DNA of 28,585 nucleotides from positions 1 to 28,585 of the forward strand of contig JBIKLX010000015.1 of assembly GCA_044359565.1 (NCBI GenBank), given 5' to 3'. Below are positions 24,130 through 28,585 of this stretch, piece after piece (position 1 is the first letter of the stretch; every line of letters begins with the position of its first letter). The stretch is from VFMC01 sp044359565. GTDB taxonomy: Bacteria; Actinomycetota; Acidimicrobiia; Acidimicrobiales; Ilumatobacteraceae. The position numbers and the translations under genes were made by a program. The notes below the pieces were generated by a model. It did no database searches. It was not told the DNA's origin and saw only the letters and a program-made list of their open reading frames with translations.

Positions 24130-24167
24130 GTGTCGAGTTCGGGCCGGGTGAGGGCCGCAGGTCGACA
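24130..24167. repeat. Hairpin-forming direct repeat, copy 1 (38 bp)
   Basis: This copy is identical to 24192-24229 except at one base. The ends are inverted (TGTCGA and TCGACA) and an inner GGCC/GGCC pair flanks a 7-nt loop, so each copy can fold like a REP element. Confidence 0.85.
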
Positions 24168-24191
24168 TGCCGGGTCGGTGTCGGGAAGGGC

Positions 24192-24229
24192 GTGTCGACT
24201 TCGGGCCGGGTGAGGGCCGCAGGTCGACA
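24192..24229. repeat. Hairpin-forming direct repeat, copy 2 (38 bp)
   Basis: Second copy, offset 62 bp from the first. Here the outer stem is a perfect 7 bp (TGTCGAC with GTCGACA). Two further pairs, a 2x2 internal loop and the 4-bp GGCC inner stem follow. Confidence 0.85.
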
Positions 24230-24264
24230 CGCGACGGCGGTGAGCGGTGAGGTGTCGGGTGCGA

Positions 24265-24294
24265 GTGCGGGTTTGGTTCGACCGAAGCCCGCAC
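24265..24294. terminator. Putative bidirectional hairpin terminator between dprE2 and the minus-strand glycosyltransferase
   Basis: GTGCGGG (24265-24271) pairs with CCCGCAC (24288-24294). The stem continues inward with T-rich/A-rich pairs and one bulge to a TCG loop, about 13 pairs in all. No T-run follows on either strand, which is common for hairpins in GC-rich actinobacteria. It begins 14 nt past the glycosyltransferase stop. Confidence 0.5.
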
Positions 24295-24307
24295 GGGTGA
24301 CGCTCGG

Positions 24308-26119
24308 TCAGTCGCCGCGGGCGGCAGCTTCGGCGAGTTCGGCTTCGAGTGAGGCGCGGCGTTCGGCACCGATCCCGATGCCGGCCGGGCTGACACCGTC
24401 GCCCTGCGCGCACTTGCGGTACAGCAGCACCAGGGCGTTCTCGTAGTTGCCCACCAGGCAGAACTGGTTCGCCACCACCTGGTTGGGGGCGTCGGAACCG
24501 AACTCGCTCGACGCGTTGGGTTCGTACCAGCCGGTCCAGAAGTTGGTGAGCAGCACCCAGTCGGCCGACGTCACGTCGGCGGCGAGGCTCGAGCCCTCGC
24601 GGTCGGCGAGGCCCGGATCCATCTCGATGAAGTAGGTGGCCGGGGTGAGTTCGGGGAACAGGAAGTAGAAGGCGACGTCGCTGTAGATGGTGCGCGACAG
24701 ATCGGCCGGCCCGACCAGCAGACGCTCGCCGGGTGCGCTCGACGCAGCCAGTTCATCGACCGCGGCCTGGCTGGCGCGCTGCAGCGGCTCGTTGCCGAAG
24801 TAGAAGCGGCGGTCGTCGCGCGACACCTCGAACCCGGCCGGCCGGTCGCCCACGCTCATGCGGCTGTAGAGCAGGTAGGTGCGGTACGTGTAGAAGGGGC
24901 AGACGACGAACAGCGCGAGTGCCACCAGGGCACCGGCGGCCAGGTCGAGCCGCAGCGCCGGCACCTGGGGCCGCCACACCATCAGCACCTCGCGCAGCAG
25001 CGGCACGAGCAGCGCGAACGTGATGCACGAACCCCAGGCGAGGTGGGTGCTGTCGGGGCGCTGCATCGCCTGGCCCAGCATGCCCAGGCCGAACAGCGAA
25101 CCGACGAACAATGCGGTGCGTGCAGGCGACGGGCCGTGGCGGCGCACCAGCAGCCAGGTGGCCAGCGGAACACCGAGGGCGAGCACGACCACCAACCAGA
25201 ACCAGAAGAACAGCTGGTGGTTCGCGCTGAGCGCCGGGAAACGCCACCACGGGGCGTCGAGCGGACCCTCCACCACGGCCTGCAGTGCGCCGTCGACCTT
25301 GCCGAAGCTGGGCGGTCGGGGCAACTCGCGTCCGGGCCGCAGGTCGCGCACCGGCTCGGCCACCATGCCGCGCCACGACGGGCCGATGCCGGCCACGGCG
25401 AGGTGGATCCACATCGGGGTGAGACCGATCACCAGGCCCAGCACCGGCGCGCCGAGCAGCGAGGAGCGCCCGGCCCGCAGCCGCCACAGCACCACCACGT
25501 GGGCGAGGCCCAGTGCCACGACGAGGTCGGGGCGGAACGACAGGGCGAAGCCGGCGAGCGCCCCGGCGCCGAGCAGTGCCGCCCGCCGGTCGCGCCCCTC
25601 GGTGTGGATGGCCCGCACGCCGAACACCACGCTCCACAGGCCGAGCGCGACTGCGCCCTCCCAGGCGAGCGCCGACAGACCGATGGGGGTGAGCACCAGG
25701 AACGTGACGGCGATGGATGCGATGACCGCGATGCGGTGGCCCCACGGCTTGGTGAGGGCGAACACCCCGGCGATGATGCCGAGGTGCTGCAGCAGCCCGA
25801 AGGTGCGCTGACTCTCGAGCGTGTAGCCGAACACCTGGTACCAGCCCATCAGGGTGTGCAGCGAGCCCGGGCCGTAGAGGTGGAGGAAGTCGACATTGGG
25901 CACGTCGCCGCGCAGCATCTGCTTCGGGAAGACGAGCATGAAGCCCTCCTCCATCGACGACCCGGTGCCGAGGTAGAGGCCCCGCAGCGGGATGGCGACG
26001 ACGACGGCGATGACCAGGGCGCTCAACCAGCCGGCGCGGCCGGGCATCTGCAGCGGACCGCCGAGGACGTACGGGCGACGACCGGCCGGCCGAGGGGGTG
26101 AAGCGTCGGAGTCGGCCAC
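24308..26119 (-). CDS. Polytopic membrane protein, probable GT-C-type (PMT/ArnT-like) glycosyltransferase
   Basis: The 603-residue protein has about ten hydrophobic helices between residues 30 and 420 and a C-terminal extracytoplasmic domain (about 425-590). The first external loop after helix 1 has the acidic pair EE (GTGSSMEEGFMLVFP) and PNVDFLHLYGPG, resembling GT-C enzymes that use polyprenyl-phosphate sugars outside the membrane. No specific family was recognised. Convergent position next to dprE1-dprE2 makes DPA a possible donor (inference). GTG 26119 is chosen because TACAGT lies 8 nt upstream. An ATG about 25 codons downstream, right before the first helix, is the alternative. Confidence 0.7.
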   Translation of the reverse strand: MADSDASPPRPAGRRPYVLGGPLQMPGRAGWLSALVIAVVVAIPLRGLYLGTGSSMEEGFMLVFPKQMLRGDVPNVDFLHLYGPGSLHTLMGWYQVFGYTLESQRTFGLLQHLGIIAGVFALTKPWGHRIAVIASIAVTFLVLTPIGLSALAWEGAVALGLWSVVFGVRAIHTEGRDRRAALLGAGALAGFALSFRPDLVVALGLAHVVVLWRLRAGRSSLLGAPVLGLVIGLTPMWIHLAVAGIGPSWRGMVAEPVRDLRPGRELPRPPSFGKVDGALQAVVEGPLDAPWWRFPALSANHQLFFWFWLVVVLALGVPLATWLLVRRHGPSPARTALFVGSLFGLGMLGQAMQRPDSTHLAWGSCITFALLVPLLREVLMVWRPQVPALRLDLAAGALVALALFVVCPFYTYRTYLLYSRMSVGDRPAGFEVSRDDRRFYFGNEPLQRASQAAVDELAASSAPGERLLVGPADLSRTIYSDVAFYFLFPELTPATYFIEMDPGLADREGSSLAADVTSADWVLLTNFWTGWYEPNASSEFGSDAPNQVVANQFCLVGNYENALVLLYRKCAQGDGVSPAGIGIGAERRASLEAELAEAAARGD

Positions 26120-26127
26120 GGGGGTCG

Positions 26128-26133
26128 ACTGTA
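26128..26133 (-). promoter_or_regulatory. Putative -10 element for the minus-strand glycosyltransferase (leaderless)
   Basis: On the minus strand this is TACAGT, followed by 8 nt and the GTG at 26119. The 60-bp divergent gap to the crotonase-family gene must hold both promoters. On the plus strand only a weak GACACT (26168-26173) stands 6 nt before the GTG at 26180. Confidence 0.35.
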
Positions 26134-26179
26134 GTGACCCGTACCCACCCGAGCACGGCTGCCGCGCGACACTGGTGCC

Positions 26180-26959
26180 GTGAACGCCTTGCAGCACCTG
26201 CTCGTCAGCACCGACGGCCCGATCACCACCATCACCCTCGACCGGCCCGACAAGCGCAATGCGCTGGCGCTCGACGTGATGACCGAGCTGACCACGGTGT
26301 TGCGAACGGTGGGCGACAGCGATGCGCTGGGCGTGGTGCTGGCGGCGAACGGCCCGGTGTTCTCGGCGGGTCACAACTTCGCCGACATGGCGGGCGCGTC
26401 GCTGGCCGACGTGCGCCACCTGTTCGAGGTCTGCACCGAGATGATGGACACCGTGCAGTCGATCCCGCAGCCGGTGGTGGCCAAGGTGCACGCGCTGGCA
26501 ACGGCGGCGGGCTGCCAGTTGGTCGCCACGTGCGACCTCGCCATTGCGGCCGAGTCGGCGGCGTTCGCCATCCCCGGTGGCAAGGGCGGCCTGTTCTGCC
26601 ACACGCCGCTGGTGGCCGTGGCGCGCAACGTGGGGCGCAAGCGGGCGCTGGAGATGGCGCTGACGGGCGACCCGATCGACGCGCACACCGCCGCCGACTG
26701 GGGCCTGATCAACCGTGTCGTCCCCGACGAGCAACTCGATGCCGCCGTGGCCGACCTCATCGGCCGGGCCACCCGGGGCAGCGTGCTGTCGAAGGCGCTG
26801 GGCAAGCGCGGCTTCTACGCCCAGGTGGGGCTCGACCAGAGCCAGGCGTACGCCTTCGCCGTGGAATTGATGGCGTCGGCCGCGGTCACCGCCGACGCGC
26901 AGGAGGGCATCGCCGCGTTCCTCGAGAAGCGACGCCCGCAGTTCACCGAGCGGCCGTGA
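26180..26959 (+). CDS. Enoyl-CoA hydratase/isomerase-family protein, ECHDC3-like
   Basis: The 259-residue crotonase-fold protein keeps the CoA/oxyanion segment VLAANGPVFSAGHNFADM (53-70) and the second oxyanion region ATAAGCQLVATCDLAIAAES (107-126). The two glutamates that perform hydration in crotonase are absent: Q113 stands where Glu144 would be, and glycines at about 133-134 (AIPGGKGGLFC) replace Glu164. The segments AAGCQLVATCD and GLFCHTP resemble the ECHDC3 group, whose reaction is not settled. I therefore do not expect classical enoyl-CoA hydratase activity. GTG start is set by family length. The stop overlaps the next gene by one base (TGATG). Confidence 0.85.
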   Translation: MNALQHLLVSTDGPITTITLDRPDKRNALALDVMTELTTVLRTVGDSDALGVVLAANGPVFSAGHNFADMAGASLADVRHLFEVCTEMMDTVQSIPQPVVAKVHALATAAGCQLVATCDLAIAAESAAFAIPGGKGGLFCHTPLVAVARNVGRKRALEMALTGDPIDAHTAADWGLINRVVPDEQLDAAVADLIGRATRGSVLSKALGKRGFYAQVGLDQSQAYAFAVELMASAAVTADAQEGIAAFLEKRRPQFTERP

Positions 26960-28134
26960 TGCCGTCGCTGCAGCAGTACGCCGACGAGGTGGTCGCCCAC
27001 GGCGTGCGGCGGGTGCACACCATCGCCTGGCGCGACCTCGACGACCCCGATGCCGGCGGCAGCGAGGTGCACGCCGACGAGTTCATGCGCCGTTGGGCAG
27101 CAGCAGGCCTGGAGGTGACCCATCGCACCTCGGCGGCGCGTGGTGTGCCCGCCGAATCGCAGCGCAACGACTACCGGGTGATCCGCCGGGGCAGCCGCTA
27201 CACCGTGTTCCCGCGGGTGATGGCGAGCGAGCTGCTGCACCGCATGGGCCCGTACGACGCGATGGTCGAGATCTGGAACGGCGTGCCGTGGTTCTCGCCG
27301 GTGTGGTGCCACAAGCCGCGCATCACGTTCCTGCACCATGTGCACGGCCCTATGTGGGGGCAGATGCTGCCCGGCCCGTTGGCCGGTTTCGGTCGGGTGC
27401 TCGAGGCGCGCCTTGCACCGCCGTTCTACCGGCGCACCCAGATGGTCACCCCATCCGATGCGACGCGCGAGGAGTTGCTGGAGCTGGGCTTCCGGCCGGA
27501 ACGGGTGCTCGCCGTGCCGAACGGAGTGAGCGAGCAGTTCGTGCCCGCCGGGCCGTCGGTCGCCGACATCGCCGCGGCGCGCTCGCCCGAGCCGCTGCTG
27601 GTGGCGGTGGGCAGGCTGGCGCCGGTGAAGCGGTTCGACGAACTTGTGCGGGCCGCAGTGGTGGCCCGATCGCGCGTGCCCGGTCTGCGGCTCGACATCG
27701 TCGGCTCGGGCCCGATGCGCGCAGAACTCGAGGCGCTGGTGGCGCAGCTCGGTGCGGGGGAGTGGATCCGCTTCATCGGGCAGGTGCCCCACGACGACCT
27801 GGTGGCGCTGTACCGGCGGGCCTGGCTGGTGACCAGCGCTTCGCTGGCGGAGGGCTGGGGCCTCACGCTCACCGAGGCGGCGGCATGCGGCACGCCGGCC
27901 GTGGCCACCGACATCCGCGGGCATCGCAGCAGTGTGGTCGACGGCGTGACCGGTGTGCTGGCGCCGCTGGAACGACTGGGCGACACGCTGGCCGATGTGC
28001 TGCTCGACGACGAACGCCGTGGTCGTTTGGGTGAGGCGGCGCTGGCCCGGGCCCGCACGCTCACCTGGGACGCAGCGGCAACGGGCATCCTGGGCGCGCT
28101 GCACGCCCAGGTGATGCGCCGGTCAGCCCGGTAG
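26959..28134 (+). CDS. GT4-family (GT-B fold) glycosyltransferase
   Basis: This 391-residue protein has the N-terminal acceptor-side motif DPDAGGSEVHADEF (29-42), LLVAVGRLAPVKRFDELVRA in the middle, and the C-terminal EX7E motif EGWGLTLTE (E298, E306) followed by ACGTPAVATDIRGH. All are typical of retaining GT4 enzymes that use nucleotide sugars in the cytosol. Donor and acceptor cannot be assigned. It is translationally coupled to the crotonase-like gene, although no functional link is obvious, and lies beside other envelope glycan genes. It ends with TAG and overlaps the convergent epimerase gene by 12 nt. Confidence 0.9.
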   Translation: MPSLQQYADEVVAHGVRRVHTIAWRDLDDPDAGGSEVHADEFMRRWAAAGLEVTHRTSAARGVPAESQRNDYRVIRRGSRYTVFPRVMASELLHRMGPYDAMVEIWNGVPWFSPVWCHKPRITFLHHVHGPMWGQMLPGPLAGFGRVLEARLAPPFYRRTQMVTPSDATREELLELGFRPERVLAVPNGVSEQFVPAGPSVADIAAARSPEPLLVAVGRLAPVKRFDELVRAAVVARSRVPGLRLDIVGSGPMRAELEALVAQLGAGEWIRFIGQVPHDDLVALYRRAWLVTSASLAEGWGLTLTEAAACGTPAVATDIRGHRSSVVDGVTGVLAPLERLGDTLADVLLDDERRGRLGEAALARARTLTWDAAATGILGALHAQVMRRSAR

Positions 28135-28585
28135 CACCTTCATCGCCCGCTTCACCAGCGTCAGCGCTCCCTGGCGGGCCGAGGTTCGATGGTGGGAAGC
28201 GCCGGCCGCGGTGGTGGCGGCACGGTTGGCGACGAACCAGTCGTAGCTGGCCGCGAACATCTCCTCGTTCGAGTAGCGCGGCTGCCAGCCGAGCGTTTCG
28301 CGGGCGTGCTCGATGTCGAACCACATCGACTTCGAATACATGATCCAGTGGTATGGGGCGAAGGGCGCCAGATGCAGGGCCGCTGCCGCACGCATCGCCA
28401 GCGAGGTGGGCGCGGCGGGCAGCGAGCGCACCCGCGCCCCGGTGCCCGCGTGGCGACACAGCGATTCCAGCGACTCGCGCATCGTGCCGAACCGGTCGGT
28501 GCCGGCGTTCACGATCATCGGGCCGCTGCGCTGGGCGGCCAGCAGGCACACCTCGGCCAGGTCGTCGGCGTGCACGAACTGGTAG
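28123..28585 (-). CDS. NAD-dependent epimerase/dehydratase (SDR), C-terminal part; 5' end outside window
   Basis: The frame is open to the right edge. The visible 153 residues start within YQFVHADDLAEV, the conserved QFVHxDDLA segment of extended SDR nucleotide-sugar epimerases. The substrate-binding C-terminal domain follows: IVNAGTDRFGTMRE, then ARETLGWQPRYSNEEMFAASYDWF. The Rossmann fold and YxxxK would lie outside the window. The product probably acts on a nucleotide sugar. Its stop at 28123-28125 lies inside the 3' end of the convergent GT4 gene. Confidence 0.85.
   Translation of the reverse strand, partial: YQFVHADDLAEVCLLAAQRSGPMIVNAGTDRFGTMRESLESLCRHAGTGARVRSLPAAPTSLAMRAAAALHLAPFAPYHWIMYSKSMWFDIEHARETLGWQPRYSNEEMFAASYDWFVANRAATTAAGASHHRTSARQGALTLVKRAMKVLPG

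Noticed and set aside
24088..24307. Small genes in the dprE2/glycosyltransferase spacer
   Set aside because: Frames here run through the repeated hairpin units and give repetitive, low-complexity peptides without a plausible start site.
26180..26959. Functional enoyl-CoA hydratase for fatty acid beta-oxidation
   Set aside because: Both catalytic glutamates appear to be missing and no other beta-oxidation gene is adjacent.

Overview
The window is high-GC chromosomal DNA whose gene order and protein types point to an actinobacterium. The run tlyA-nadK-recN-steA-steB ... pyrG-nudix-xerD ... scpA-scpB-rluB follows the order familiar from Mycobacterium and Streptomyces. The extra genes inserted into that run, together with a decaprenylphosphoryl-arabinose (DPA) gene set, suggest a non-mycobacterial lineage, possibly Acidimicrobiia (for example Ilumatobacter relatives). 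That placement is an inference from gene content, not from a database search. No tRNA, rRNA, IS element, prophage or CRISPR array is visible.

Layout. (1) 1-121 is the tail of a lysine/alanine-rich protein. (2) 125-10044 is a nearly gapless plus-strand operon: tlyA, nadK, recN, steA, steB/mctB-like, murJ, a membrane protein with a degenerate alkaline-phosphatase-like domain, and a divergent MraY/WecA-like transferase. Most junctions are 1-8 nt overlaps. (3) pyrG has its own leader with a perfect 7-bp inverted repeat, followed by an ADP-ribose-type Nudix hydrolase, xerD and an HD-domain protein (10150-13776). (4) trpS is on the minus strand (13911-14897). It meets the HD gene across a 19-bp tandem repeat and diverges from scpA over only 51 bp. 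(5) scpA-scpB-rluB, then tyrA-aroA, then a HAD phosphatase and a DPPR-synthase-type UbiA prenyltransferase follow with start/stop overlaps (14949-21156). (6) A SAM methyltransferase, dprE1 and dprE2 follow (21181-24087). (7) A 220-bp convergent spacer holds duplicated hairpin elements. (8) A minus-strand polytopic GT-C-like glycosyltransferase, an ECHDC3-like crotonase homologue, a GT4 glycosyltransferase and the 3' part of an NAD-dependent epimerase complete the window.

How the genes fit together. The window mixes housekeeping functions (ribosome methylation, NADP and CTP supply, DNA repair, chromosome condensation and dimer resolution, aromatic amino acids) with two cell-envelope blocks. 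The first (steA-steB-murJ-pseudophosphatase-MraY-like) looks like a lipid-linked-precursor and cell-separation module with two uncharacterised members. The second (HAD-ubiA-MT-dprE1-dprE2 plus a nearby GT-C protein) would make DPA from PRPP and polyprenyl phosphate and perhaps use it. The HAD protein is a good candidate for the poorly defined phosphatase step. DprE1 carries alanine where M. tuberculosis has the benzothiazinone-target Cys387.

Regulation. Several genes (scpA, trpS, tyrA, dprE1 and the minus-strand glycosyltransferase) have a TANNNT -10-like hexamer 6-8 nt before the start codon, the layout of leaderless actinobacterial transcripts. In two cases the hexamer begins with the TAG stop codon of the upstream gene. 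All functional statements rest on motif recognition and remembered family features; no search was run.
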